Source of the DNA: Ectobius pallidus
Taxonomy: Eukaryota; Arthropoda; Insecta; Blattodea; Ectobiidae
Assembly: GCA_964059195.1 (NCBI GenBank)
Contig: CAXKWD010000005.1
Location: forward strand, 41,803,825 to 41,867,824
Length of the DNA stretch: 64,000 bases
Direction of reading: 5' to 3'
Part shown: piece after piece, positions 47,707 to 60,340 of the stretch
How the letters are laid out: each line of letters starts with the position of its first letter
How positions within the stretch are numbered: the stretch's first letter is position 1
The notes under the pieces: model-generated
Seen by the model: only the letters and a program-made list of their open reading frames with translations
Databases searched by the model: none
What the model was told of the DNA's origin: nothing
Translations under genes and position numbers: made by a program

Positions 47707-47920
47707 TTACTTATAAATGGGTCTATTCCAATTACGATTGCTGGAAAAGGATAGGCCTACGACCTGTAGAAAATTGCAATGCTCTGAATGTCTAGATTTT
47801 GTTCTAGTTCATGCAGTAGCGGCTCGTGGCTTAAAACGAAAGTGTGCTGCAAATACTATTTCATACAGCAAACTTAAAACATTTTTAAAAATTATTAGTA
47901 GGCCTATCTAAACTGTTCGC

Positions 47921-48166
47921 CTCTTAATCCATCTCTGGGAACTCTCACGCGATTTTCTCTGCCCTAATTATTTTTTTGCTAATTTCTCTCGTCTCGTCGA
48001 ACGTTGTGTGAGTTGTGTGACGAGAGAAAATAGCAAAAATAAAAATAAAAATTAATAATAATAACAATAATAATAATGATAATAATAATATTAATAAATA
48101 ATAATAATAATAATAATAATTAGGGCAGGGAAAATCGCGTGAGAGTTCCCTGAAATGGAATAAGAG
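47921..48166. mobile_element. Nested-hairpin MITE, 246 bp
   Basis: The outer inverted arms (47921-47970 and 48116-48166) match over about 50 bp with few mismatches (GGGAACTCTCACGCGATTTT, then GCCCTAATTA). A second inverted pair lies inside (47973-47993 and 48019-48039, TTTTTGCTA..TTTCTCTCGTC). The right loop is filled by an (AAT)n tract. Confidence 0.9.
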
Positions 48167-49139
48167 ACGAGAAAATAGTATTTTTAATTATCGAGGTAGA
48201 TGAAGTCGCTTAGTGTTCCCAGTGCGACAGAATACTTAATCGGGGTTGTGGAATCCGGGTTTTTCTGAATTTAACACATTCGAATTTGGCGGTGAAGATG
48301 AAAAGCATTGCTTACTCGCTACATCACGGCCCCCTACCGTCAGATGGTGGAAAATCTTCTCACATAACTAACAGCGCGCCCGCCGGTGAGACGTGAACCT
48401 CCCTCAGAATCTCACTCTGGGCTGCCCGCTGCCGCAGCACATTCTGCAGGTTAAAACTCCCATATATGCCATGCAGTCAAGGTTGAGCAGGACGTCACAG
48501 CCCTACGAAAGATGTGCTGTTCACAGAATAGCATCATGGTGCCGGAAAGTTAGTATTCCCATTACCGACTCTTGACTCCCAAGCTACCAGCTAAGAAATT
48601 CTCGCGTGGACGCGCCAAGTTAAAAATCTACGCAAAAGAAAATATAATATTGCGTTTGAAAATAACATTATACGACGAGCAGAAAACAAGCTGTGTGCTG
48701 CAGCACATAGGAGAAACCGCCACTGAGTTCATGGTATTCCTTGTGCAGACTGTTGAACTGGTTCTCAGTTTCCTTTCAAACCAAAATGTAAACGACAATG
48801 TAAATACGCCGTGCGAATATTTTTCTCTGTCCTCTTTGGAATAAGTCCATTTCTTATGGTTTCAGAGACAGAAGGAGAAACTACTTCGTTAATGTATAGC
48901 ACAGTACTTAATCAATTTCAAGAGATAGAGAAAGAAAAAGTCATTTTTGAATAACTTAAGAATCGTAAGAATACCCAGCTTTATCAAGTAAGTCAGCAAT
49001 TCACTTTATTACCACAGCACAAATTAAGAATTAAGAATTAGCCCACAAGCATCCCATAGCGGGCAAGGGCCTCTTGGCATACCAGGGTGGCTGACTCGTT
49101 GAAGGAACGTTTCAGGCTAGCCTCACCTGAGAACGTTAA
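48167..49139. other. Unassigned DNA
   Basis: No recognisable gene; frames of 60-90 codons only. Confidence 0.4.
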
Positions 49140-49480
49140 AATTTAATATAATTGATCCTAGTTTTAGTACTAATTGTCAAGAGTTTTCCATTTCTTTCTG
49201 TCTCTGGCACTTCTAGGCCACAAGTTCCCCACAACACTCTTAAACTCGTCCTCCCATTGCGATTTCTGCCTTCCAACACTTCTTTCCCACTTCTGGGCTC
49301 CCACACTGTCATCGCATAATGTCCATCTCTCCGGGTTCATTCTCATGACATGCCCTGCCCACAACCATTTTAATCTGGAAGCAGTAACCATCACGTCCTT
49401 TATAGATGTCGCCTTCCTAATGTCTTCATTTCTTATTCGATCTTTCAATGTGATGTTTAGCAGCTTCCTCTCCATCTTCC
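49140..49480 (-). pseudogene. RTE-type LINE pol C-terminus
   Basis: The minus strand reads MERKLLNITLKDRIRNEDIR, then KWLWAGHVMRMNPERWT and SVGRQKSQWEDEF, then RSARDRKKWKTL. This is the well-known C-terminal tail of insect RTE-like endonuclease-reverse transcriptases. The catalytic RT and endonuclease parts are missing. The 101-codon frame itself is open, so the fragment may be fairly young. Confidence 0.82.
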
Positions 49481-51320
49481 TCTAGCAGATCTGTAGCATG
49501 TTTTTCTCTTTTTTAGTTAATGTCCAGCACATAATACTGGAATATCTTCCTTACAACTTCTAAACCGATGACAAGAGTTAAAAATCTGATAGAACAAAGA
49601 TAACAACGAAACTTGGAAAGTGCAAGCTCATCCTTTCTTGACATCATTGTTATTTATTTATCACTTTTTTTTATCAAAATCGAAATTACTAAACATTACA
49701 AAACCATACATGTGAACTTCCTTTGAAAGTCCTCAGATGAGGAAAGCTCATGTTTAGGGGATGCACGTATCATACCTATTAATAAGAGAGAACAGGGAAA
49801 TTTTAAAATAAACACAACAAAATAATATACAAACAGATAAAATCCGGTTCGTTAGATTTGTAGCTGAAAGGATGTTAAAGTAGCTAGAACATTCGATCGT
49901 TGCTATCAAGATCGTTGCTATCGTTGCTCTCTATCACTTAGCTAAAATCAGAAAGCTCTAAAATTAGCGATTTGTTGGCAGAGTTAGCAACACAATACAT
50001 CATTCGTCGCGATCAGATATTGCAAGACCATTTGCATTTAACCTACATAATATGTTTTCTCTTGTTTCTCTCGAATGTTATTGCATAATCATTTAAATGG
50101 TTCTATTTTACACCGGAATGGGAAGTGGTGGTTTCATTGGAATAAAGAATATTCTGGCATTTCGATAGTAGTTTTTAACCTCTTATAATTGTTTATAAGC
50201 CTTTTTATTACTCTAACTTCTTTACGCAAACGATTACATCACGAAACAATGCGGTACAATAATTGAAAATATACTTTTCCTGTCCTTTCTTACAAAATTG
50301 TACTTTTTAGCAATCTGTTTTCCGTTGTTCGTTTGTGTAACAAGAAAATACATGTAACATTTAATTATACTGATGTACTATATTAAAACTATCGCTTACA
50401 GAACGGAGTATTACTAGATTACTATATACCTGACAATCTATGGTCGCGATTACTCATCTATGGGGGAATTAAGATCTAAGATGTTCTCGAATTACGAGTC
50501 GAAAATAGTTTTATTCTTGAAACAATGAAAGATGAAGCTTTTTGAGTGAATTGCAAATGCGTTAAAATTCCCACCTTCTTACTTCCACTTGGAAGTTACG
50601 TCATAGAGTACGGTTCCATATGGCTTTTAAACAGAGTGCAGGAGCGTAAGTGCTAGTACTTTTAGTATGCATCTGGCGAGTTTGGAAGTACACTTCCCAA
50701 GCTCACTCGAAAGTTGTCACTTTGAATTTGATATTTTATGTTCAGTGTTCTTAATCAACGAATCATCTGTGGTATTTTCTAACATTTTTACGGAGTATCT
50801 ATGACACCAACTGTGTAAGAAAAGTTTCCCTAATGAGGTCATACTGTCCGATTCCGGAAGGTGGTTATGGTATTAAAATCTTCTGGTTACTGAAGTAACT
50901 TATATACACGGCTCTTACAAACCATATCCGGCATAACCAAACATTTTAATCTATTTCTGTGACATCACCAACATTTCGTGATATTTCTTTCATTCATTAT
51001 AAAAGTTTCATTTCTAAATGTCTAGAAAATATTCTGAAGAGGATTTTGAAAATAGTTTTTGATTGCTCTTCACATTATATTATTGTTAGAACCTTATTAG
51101 ATCACTATCAAATATAGGGGAGAAACTATGCAGCTGAAACTGCGTGGATTAAAGTGAATAACAAAGTTGTACTTATAGGCTATAGGGTCATAATTATAGG
51201 CATACAGTTTTCATTTACAAAATATATCTACAAGGAGAAATGCCTCGCGAATGAACTATTTAATTATTATATATATATTTTTTTTTCTTACTGCCCTCCC
51301 TTAACCTCGGAGTGCCAAGC
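49481..51320. other. Unassigned DNA
   Basis: Short GATCGTTGCTATC duplications near 49899-49930; nothing else recognised. Confidence 0.4.
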
Positions 51321-51329
51321 AATTAAGGG

Positions 51330-51690
51330 TCATACTTCCGGACTCACCAAAATCGGGTTCCAAGAAAATGTCCCCAAATCCCTCTTATTAGCCCTTGTTC
51401 TACATCCAGCTGGAATGGAGTGTAGATGACGTCTGTGGGCTGTATTCCTTGTGGCCATCAATCCTTTGAACATGGTTTCTGCTTTTCTTTTACAGGTGTG
51501 GTACAAGTGTTGTCCGCATTTACAACTATCTGCATTGTCGTGTGTATTGTGCACTGTTTTCCTACGAAGATGTTGTTCAGGAATGGTTCTAATTCGGCAT
51601 TCGACTACGAGTGAGGGAAGCCCCTGTAAGACCTCACTCAGAATGGGTGGCAGCCGGGGATTGTCCCAAACTATGATTTGTGCAAAAGAG
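51330..51690 (-). other. Unrecognised open frame, about 115 codons
   Basis: The frame runs open from about 51690 to 51330 on the minus strand. It includes WDNPRLPPILSEVLQGLPS, VVECRIRTIPEQHLRRKT, and a Cys/His cluster CKCGQHLYHTCKRK, then ends LGTFSWNPILVSPEV. It could be an exon or a transposon fragment. The C-x-C and H-x2-C spacing could bind zinc. I cannot name a family. Confidence 0.25.
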
Positions 51691-51756
51691 AAATATATCT
51701 CAAATGAGCTGAGTCAACTTAATATTAATTACAATAGTTATACATCGGCACTATAA

Positions 51757-52519
51757 ATTTTACAGTATGCTCTTCACACTCCAAAACAAACATAACTTGT
51801 TCCCTGGAATAATTTTATACGATCCTCCAAGAAGTACACGATAAAATATAACTTAATATTTACTCAGACTACGAATGTCTCCATTAAGACAAGGATCTTT
51901 CGTTAAGGATAATTATTACAGGTAGCCCATGACTAAGATAGTTGTAAATGGGAGTTTAGTATGAGTACGCTCGGAAATGAACTGCCAGCATGGAAATCAC
52001 TGCATTATGTATACAGTATATCGATGTCATGCTAGATTCAAATCAGTGTTGTGTAAAATTGAGCCTCCAGCTATAAATAGAATACAAGCTATATAATTCA
52101 GACGACTGTAACAGGACTCCTATTACCATTCTACGTTGACTGAATCAACACCCCAGCAAACAGACGTTTACTCCGACCTTTGTATCTCAACGCCCCATAG
52201 GGATGGCTTAAAGCAATCCTACATATAACTTGTCGGGATTTCCAAAACCAATGCAATTCTCGCAAAATCAATATATGTGATCCTTATTGGTCAATCGAAA
52301 TTTACACTAAAACAACCCGCAGCTGGTGGAATATGCGTTGTAACATGTACAATACAGTAGAGTACAGTATGAATAACGGTAAAATGTTTAGGTGTACTAT
52401 AGTAAAAAGTGGCATTAACAATCTTTCTTTTCCTTCACCGGCACTACAGCCGGGGTGAGCTACCTCAACAATTACGGTACCAACTATATTGAGAACTGTC
52501 TACATAAAGATAAGAAATA
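51757..52519. other. Unassigned DNA
   Basis: Nothing recognised. Confidence 0.4.
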
Positions 52520-52591
52520 TACCGTGTGTCCGTAAAGTCATGGTGCACTTGTGCACGTATACTAAAGTGCACTATGACTTTACGAACACAC

Positions 52592-52595
<4 letters not shown>
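52520..52595. mobile_element. Mini-mariner palindrome (72 bp plus TA duplications)
   Basis: CCGTGTGTCCGTAAAGTCAT and its near inverse are separated by a loop of about 15 nt, with TA on both sides. The arm resembles mariner terminal repeats, so this is effectively two ends with nothing between. An (AT)n tract follows to 52626. Confidence 0.8.
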
Positions 52596-52632
<37 letters not shown>

Positions 52633-52642
52633 GATATCTCTC

Positions 52643-52692
52643 TTTAAGCTATTGAAAAGGTAAATACTTTAAGCTATTGAAAAGGTAAATAA
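52643..52692. repeat. 25-bp tandem duplication
   Basis: Two units of TTTAAGCTATTGAAAAGG plus TAAATA. Confidence 0.95.
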
Positions 52693-52760
52693 AGAACTAA
52701 TTTGGAAAAATATTTTGCTATGGTAAGGAGTTGCAGGCGTTTCGTAACTGGAGAGAAAAG

Positions 52761-53053
52761 TAGGTCGTAAATAATGATTTAAACGAAACCGTTCGGTTGG
52801 CTTATATAAAGTTACTTTTGTTGTAAAAAACATTTAAAACATCTAGTTTATGGACCAAATTCTCAATGCTGAAATACAGTAGTTATTTATGTTATTTTGA
52901 ATTGTAAAGTAGGTCGTAAATGATGATTTAAACGAAACCGTTCGGTTGGCTTATATAAAGTTACTTTTGTTGTAAGAAAACATTTAAAACATCTAGTCTA
53001 TGGACCAAATTCTCAATGCTGAAATAGTTATTTATGTTATTTTGAATTGTAAA
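52761..53053. repeat. 149-bp tandem duplication
   Basis: 52761-52909 and 52910-53053 are head-to-tail copies at about 96% identity, with small indels (CAGTA missing in the second). Confidence 0.97.
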
Positions 53054-53349
53054 TTATTCATACATATACAAGAATAGGCCTAGTAGTAATAGGAATAACA
53101 GTAACTGTAGTGGTTAAAATGAAGAAAATGTATAGGCCTAAGCCTAATTAGGTACTTAATTGTAAGAAAGGGAAGGGAATGACAGTGACATCTGGTGATA
53201 TCCTCAAATTATTATAACGAGCAAACACCTTTTTCTTTACCCATAAAAGGGCTAGCACTTTTCCTTTACAGCTCAGTTCGTTTAAATGATTATACGTAGA
53301 CGGAGAGAGTTCTGTTAAACAACGTTTACGAATCAAAATAAAATAAATA
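53054..53349. other. Unassigned DNA
   Basis: Nothing recognised beyond two TAGGCCTA palindromes. Confidence 0.4.
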
Positions 53350-55085
53350 TTTTTTAATACACGCTCTCTGATACAGCTGCTTGTCCGATTGGTATCACGC
53401 TGAAAACCTGCATTTTAGCGACCAAGACCGTTAAAATTGCATAAGAAAATTTCAGTTTTATCGACCTAGGACGCTGAAGCCTTCCTGGTCATCTATAAAC
53501 AAAATCCAGATGACATTGACCAGTCACACTAACTTTAACATGAATTTAAGCATATATTTGGTCATAAAACAACAAATTTAAGCCAACATGTTTCTTTTCG
53601 ATAAATAGAAACTTTACCAGTGTTTTTCACAAAACACGGTAGCCTACTTCATCATATAACAACAAATGTAAGCCAACAACTTTCCAAATGTTAATTCAAA
53701 AGAGAAACATTGCTTATCATGGATGCACCAGCAAATAATTGCAATAATATATTCCTTCTCATAATATACTGCTACCGAGATTTTACTGGCAGCATCTCTA
53801 AATTCAATGTTTCTGGCTTCTATTGAAATTTCCTTGGGATTATCACTCATATTTTCACAAGCTTTTCATAAATACTAGTTAGTATGCAATATTGTTTACA
53901 AACAAGCTACTCATATTTTATGCATCTATACCGCAATTCGTATCGGTACGGTTCATTGTTGTTCTGCGATTTAGGCGGCTGGAAGAATATGACGTTAACA
54001 AATGGCTGACTATACCTCTCAGTATAAGTTAATTAATTATACGGTATTTTTATTTCATTTCATATAATTTAGAGAGCTTTTACTAAAAATTATTGTATGC
54101 ACCACTTACGCAAAAACGTTATCGGACATATCAAGTATTTTTTAATTCTAGTATGCTAGATTCGTCCGCTAAATCGTTATTTTGCGTACTTGATACAAAA
54201 GGAGCTATTATATAACTTCGAAGTTAAAAAAAGAAAATACAGATTTTTTTTTATAGGCAGAGCGCAACCGATTAAGCATTTATTATTACGTTATTATTGT
54301 GAATTATTATTATTTTCATAATTTTCATCATCATTATTGCGATTGTAGCTAATGCAGAAACTCATATAGGCCAACAGGAGTAAATAACACGTTACTCTGT
54401 GTGTTGGTAAACTTAAAAGACAATTCCCTTTTTATATTTCTCCAGACTCGTACGTCACTTTTAATGAACCTGAGCTTCTGCACGGACGTGCTGTGCTGTC
54501 TTATGAATTAATTCCCTTGTAGCTGCACACCTTTGATCATTCCCTTAGGCAGTCTAAAACAGCCGGCATAACATACAAGATTCCAGCTACGTAGTTTACG
54601 ACCAACAAGTGCTTTACTATAAGTAATTTCTTTAAATATGTACAGTACAGTAAGTACAGTATCACGGACGAAGCAGTAAACATAGTACATTGCGCAACGA
54701 ACGTACTTATACTGTGGTTTTACATTCACTCAAACAAACGGGAGCCTTCGCAATCATGTGTTCTCGTATCTCTTGCCTTCTGTGACAAATGGCACCTCAT
54801 GGCGTCCGGTCAAGTCAAAACATCTATTCGGTCGTTTTCTTGAAACCAGTGGGTTTTGACAACAGGAAATTAATTCAATTTAGTATAATATTAGAATTAA
54901 CACGAACAGAATTGATTTTATTTTAAATATTGGTTGTTATATTATGCATTTTCTGTTCCTACTGTGGTTTCAAGATCATTCCGTGTTCGATAATGACCGA
55001 TACACACCACTGTTATAATGCAAATCGGTTTCGAAATCAATATCATTATGCTACTGTTACGTCACACGTAATAAGCGTATTATAG
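53350..55085 (+). mobile_element. Unclassified repeat Rep2, copy 2 (longest)
   Basis: It is collinear with 41430-42945 and with 62680-63440. It contains the stem-loop 54108-54190, whose arms read ACGCAAAAACGTTATCGGAC and GTCCGCTAAATCGTTATTTT. A 68-codon minus-strand frame (53644-53850, MSDNPKEISIEARNIEFRD...) lies inside and is not recognised. Terminal repeats are not clear. Confidence 0.7.
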
Positions 55086-56940
55086 TATGGTCGAACAAAA
55101 AATGTTTCCTTCATAGAAAATTACATATTTTGAGACTCCCTGAGATCGTAAGTATCATTTTTTCAGTTGTGTCTCTAGGTTCCGTCTATTTAAGACTTTT
55201 GCAAAAACAATTGGAGTTATTAATAGGGCCCGGAAGTTAGCCAAACAAAATTGCATACAAGTCAGTGATGCATGGAATAGTTCGAAAATCGTCATAACGC
55301 GAAGGAACGGAGATCTAATGCCAACATACTGTTGTAAATCCCAATGCTATCGTACTATAGCAATCTGTACTGTGCAGTACAGTGTCAAAAAATATATACT
55401 CCACTCAAACAGCGAGCTCGGTGAAATCATAAGTGAAAAGGAAACAGTAAAACGCACACTTCATAATTCATTATTAAGTTACTGTTTAGTGTGCACTTTG
55501 TATCTGCAGCATTAGGCCTATGTAGCATGTAAGTCACATATAGGTTTTTTTTAATATAAATTCTACACAATGTCAGACAAAAATAATAATTAGCTTTTAA
55601 TGTATAATGCCAATAGACCTTAATCCTGTTGCAATATAAGCACATGCAAGCCTGCTGGGATCACATAAACAAAAATGGATATCCTTTTTTAAAGGAATTT
55701 CAGGCGAAAGGGATTTCAAAACACGAAGGTCTTGTAAAAACTCACTAATGAATTTAGAGTGGAATGCAGTCTTTAATTTTGATGCCATATATAAAGATCA
55801 AGACAGTCAACACAGTTTTTATTGTGACATTAAGTGGTTGCTGATTTTTTATGAGGAGTCAAGTTTACTGAAGAATTTTGAAACAAAAACAAAAACAAAC
55901 AAAAAAACAACAAATCTTACTCTTACTTATTAAACATGAATCTTGCATGTGAAGAAATTGCATTTTATTTTGATGTCGAACTATGAATTTAATTTTTTGG
56001 AAACTTCCGAGATGAAATGTCATCCCCATGGACATGAATTATTTTTGGTTAACCCTTTCGGATATATCAGATCAGACCAAATAAGCTAACTGAAGTTAGC
56101 CGCAATAACCTCCACTCTGTTCCATACCTGTATACGAAATACATAGCTGGAAATGAAGACGGGCTACTATTGTGTAACTTAAATGTGCTTACGCTAAGGG
56201 TATTTCGCATATGGTTTGAACTTTTGCAGACCAAGTGTAATGAAATGAGAGTTACGGGTCTGGCCGTATCCCTACTTTATGGTACCGTCACAGTATAGTA
56301 TAACAGTAGCGAAGCTCTAATGAAAGGAAAATGCATCCTTTTGACAGATCGTGCGACACTAGCACCCCAAGCGGTCAGCAAGACGGAACTAGCAAACAGC
56401 CATTTCCAGCATTGAAAAGATACGAATATATGGCTGTATTTCTTCTTATTTTCAAAATTACCAGAACGAGATTATTACCGGAAAGGCATACTGGTGAACT
56501 CACCAAATCATAGACTTTATGGTAATGTAAAGAAGTTGTAGTTTCAAGATCGATGACATTGTATATCTTATAAAGTATCAGACCGGTTTCCGTCCACCAT
56601 ATAAGCTACATCCCTACATCTTCAAGAATTTAATTGACCTACTACTAACATATACTGTACTTACACTGAAAATTCTGACAAATAAGAAAACTTAATAAAT
56701 GGTGCAAAAATACGTTGCACAAACTTTCTCGCATATACGTGTTAAAGGCTAGCACAGAAAAAATTACATTAAAGAGACAATTAAATTTTAGGCTACTTAT
56801 TACATTTTCATAAAACTAAGAAGTATCTAGAACGGAAAGCATCAGGGTCGATCTTTATGTTCAATGCTTTTACCGTGAAATAATAATAAGAATAATAACA
56901 ATAATAATAATAATCAATGACAGTAAAACTGCATATTATT
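55086..56940. other. Unassigned DNA
   Basis: It holds a 28-bp block (56289-56316) whose exact inverse lies at 59823-59850, and an (AAT)-like run near 56881-56915. No gene. Confidence 0.4.
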
Positions 56941-56957
56941 AGTACTACTACTACTAC

Positions 56958-57416
56958 GGGAAAATTCAAATATAAGTCGCACCTTGGGATAAATCGGTCC
57001 CACCCAACCTATCTTCACCGATGCAGCTTCTTTTATACCACGATCTAACGAATTCTTCTGTCCTAGTATTATGAAGAAACTCGTGATTGGACGTTGGAGG
57101 TGTGACGTCTTACCGCTAGACGAGAGGTGGCAGGCTGACAAACCTTGCGGGAGATATAATATGCCACATTTTCGAAACCTACAAACAGTGTATCGTACAT
57201 TATTCGAAAATGCAAGGGCGCTTCGCTACGGCTGCCGCCTCCGCTTCGCGCACTTAACTATGTGGTTAGTGTTATGCATTATTTAGCTATAAGCAACAGT
57301 ATACAAGGGCAGTTGGTCACTCTGCTTCGCTCAGAAACAAAATACATCACACAGTCTGTGCAAATGTGAATATCGAATGGTGAAGCTTTAGGGGCGACTT
57401 ATATTTGAATTTCGCC
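56958..57416. mobile_element. MITE (459 bp) inserted in an (ACT)n microsatellite
   Basis: Ends GGGAAAATTCAAATATAAGT and, inverted, GGCGAAATTCAAATATAAGT, continuing CGC. (ACT)n lies directly on both sides (56943-56957, 57417-57437). No transposase. Confidence 0.88.
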
Positions 57417-57515
57417 ACTACTACTACTACTACTACTTAGGTTATATTGCACGCTTTAACTGCATGTAGGTCATACCACGTGTTTAGTATGTTTGCGTGA
57501 AACATTAGTCTATAT

Positions 57516-58087
57516 CAGCGTTTCTTAACCTTTTTGAACCCGAGGACCTCTAAAATGAGTAAAAAACTTTACGGACCCCAAATTTTACATCCAATTTTTA
57601 AAAGTAGGCTATATGTAGGCCTATATTCTTAATATTTGGGGTATTAAATTATAGGTCGTTATAACGAAATACATTTTTTTTAATCCGACGGAAACACAGT
57701 TATTGAATTGGAATGAAACTATTGACAGTAAAATTATATTTTGAACAGACTTTAATATATATTACCAATTTGATAATATAATTAGGAATTATGTTATTAC
57801 TCACTTTTAATGAGACGGTTGAGCTTGACGCCTCTTGCAGAGTTCCTGTTTTTTTCCCCCAATATTAGTCAAATTTAGTCGATATGACCTGTATTTTCGA
57901 AGATTTTAAACCTCTAGAATTTTAAACCTTTAAAATTGACATCTAGTGTCCATTTTATGTTAAAAATTTCTACTTCTTTACTTCCCACTTGCTTTATGAT
58001 ATTTTAAAATCAATTATGTCTGCGGACCATCTGCACCGTGTTCGCGAACCACCAGTGGTACGCGGGACCATAGGTTGGGAAACGCTG
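57516..58087. mobile_element. hAT MITE with perfect 8-bp duplication
   Basis: GTCTATAT lies at 57508-57515 and again at 58088-58095. Ends are CAGCGTTTCTTAACC and, inverted, CAGCGTTTCCCAACC. The subterminal CGCGGACC/GGACCC-type sequence is Charlie-like. 572 bp, no transposase. Confidence 0.93.
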
Positions 58088-58189
58088 GTCTATATTAACA
58101 ACTCATTCGCGTCATGTTTCTATTGTTTAGTGATGTCTTCTTATGTGATATTCAGTTTAAGCGATTATAATATCCAGTGACATAGCGGC

Positions 58190-58345
58190 AATGAGTTATG
58201 GAAAATATGCAAGTCCTACAAACCCGGCGTTTGCCTTTGAGAACGACGGAACCATGAAAAACCCAAGTCAATTTGGACGGCCACGAGGTTTGATTTGAAC
58301 TCAGGACCTCTTCCCTGTTAGCCCATAGGCCTACCACCTCGCTGT
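58190..58345 (-). mobile_element. tRNA-like SINE, family C
   Basis: The minus strand has A-box-like GGTGGTAGGCCTATGGG and B-box-like GAGTTCAAATC. A short body with GTGGCCGTCC and GGTTTTTCATGG follows. The tail is not clear. Confidence 0.5.
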
Positions 58346-58639
58346 AATTGGTTTTAGTGTGTTCATTGCGACTGAGCTAAACTGATTGCATTTCACAACA
58401 ATAAGTACATTAGGCCTATAGTTTTCTTGTTACTAGGGGCAACAAAATGTCATTCATATTTTAATTGACATTTATGTTCTGAAATTCGCATTTAAGCTGT
58501 CCTTATTTTGTTTTTATCTTGATATCTATTAAATGTACAAAGAAATGTGTTAAACAAAAAATGTTCATTTTAAATTTTTCTACAACTTTACTGTGATAGG
58601 TTTTCATGTATCGCCTACTGTAATGGATATAATCTAGAA
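58346..58639. other. Unassigned DNA
   Basis: Nothing recognised. Confidence 0.4.
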
Positions 58640-59135
58640 AAATTGAAAATGGATACGAGTAAAGTGCCCCTTAAGTCATTTTTGCGGAAATACGGATATA
58701 GCCATTTTATTAGTCATAGATAAGACTTTACAATTTTAAATTTTTATTAAAATCGTTAGAGCCATTTTTTCAAAAAACAATTTTTTTAAAAAAGTTTTCA
58801 TGAAAAGTCCCCTTAATATTTCAGTTGTAAAACTAAATTTCTGGGCGGTTCGACAAAATTTCGAAAAAGTCCTTAATTCAAAAAATGAAGTAAATACAAT
58901 GAACCGTTTACCCGCTGTGCTTGTCCACGGACAGACGGACAGACGGACAGACGGACAGACGGACAGACGGACAGACGGACAGACGGACAGACGGACAGAC
59001 GGACAGACGTCATTCCAAAAATATTTTTTTCGGTTTCTAGGCTTCATGAAACGTGCTCTCCCGGTGTTATCTCAACTTCGAATTTTTGTCACGATCACAA
59101 TACTTTCTCTATACTACGTATAAGCGAGAAAGTAA
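58640..59135. mobile_element. Candidate repeat containing an 8-bp minisatellite
   Basis: (GGACAGAC)n, about ten units, lies at 58928-59009. A right-hand hairpin TACTTTCTC...GAGAAAGTA lies at 59100-59135. The left boundary is guessed. The layout (GACA/GTCT run beside a gene-free block) recalls Rep1. Confidence 0.45.
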
Positions 59136-60340
59136 TAATTTCAATAAGCATGTAGTAGTACTAGTTCAGAAATTAGGGGGGAAAGTAAAGTTCTATAGGC
59201 ATATAGCACGATAGGCCTATGGTCAGTATCAGATGCAATAGCAAAACACTTTTGTCTTTTTTTTAATTTTGTTAAACACGATAAATTATTAAAAAGTAAA
59301 GGATTAAACACGTTATCTGTATTCTCGACAGTTTAATTTTGTTAAATTCAATTATATAGGCCTAACATAACCTCGTGTTAAAACATTTTCAAAATTAGTA
59401 GGGTCAGGTGGGGTATTTGTAAAGAGGCCTATATATTTAGAAACCTTTGCATCGTTAGGATTTTCATTTATGATATACATATAAAAATAATTAATTGTAT
59501 ATAGCATTTACAAGCCATTTTCTGCTCCTAAAATTAAAAGAAATAGGAGTAAATGCACTAGTATGGATGCAAGCATGATAATCACAAATTTGCAATTTAA
59601 TTTCACAAATAACTGTTTTTGCTTACCTCTCAGGATCTTTAGGGAACCTGAAGAAAGACAAATCGGGAGAATTCCTTTGGCTGTTGGTGCAATTTTTAGC
59701 ACCACAAGCATTTCCATAAAATATTGTTGACATTTTACATAAGCAACAATGCATGCATATTGTGTGGATCTTGCTCACCGCTACGAGCGCTGCCGTCGCG
59801 CCGGTTGAAAAAAACTGTATGGAGCTTCGCTACTGTTATACTATACTGTGGTACCGTTATTCACCTCACAACCAGCCACCAGGAAAACCCTGGTTGGAAC
59901 TTGCAAAGGGAATTTGGTCACGGTTTCCCATTGTGTAATGCCTGGTGGAAGTTGGGAACACCAGTTTAATTTATACATTGTTAATAAGGAATTCATCAAG
60001 GGAAATCATCAGTGGGGAATAAGTCTGAATTCGATGGGAAAAATTTGTCTGCAATAGTTCTTCTTCATAAATAACCATGCTAACACATGAATAAAAATCA
60101 TCACAATTTGCATAACGGCATTAATCTTAATGTCTGCTTCTAAATAATTTTTCAAGCGATATTATCCTACATCAGTACAAGTGAAAAAGTTTTTGACAGA
60201 TTTCGATACAGTATTCTATAGTGGCAAATATATATAATTATATTATTCTTTCTACCATTAAGAATATAGGCTATCTCGTTATCATGGTTTTCTTATCCCA
60301 TAGTAGTAAATCAGCCCAAGTCACTCTAAAGTTAGCCTAG
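59136..60340. other. Unassigned DNA
   Basis: It contains the 28-bp block at 59823-59850 noted above. Overlapping 60-80-codon frames near 59724-60057 are not recognised. Confidence 0.4.

Noticed and set aside
58800..59123. 107-codon frame with RRTDGQTD repeats
   Set aside because: It is generated by the GGACAGAC minisatellite.
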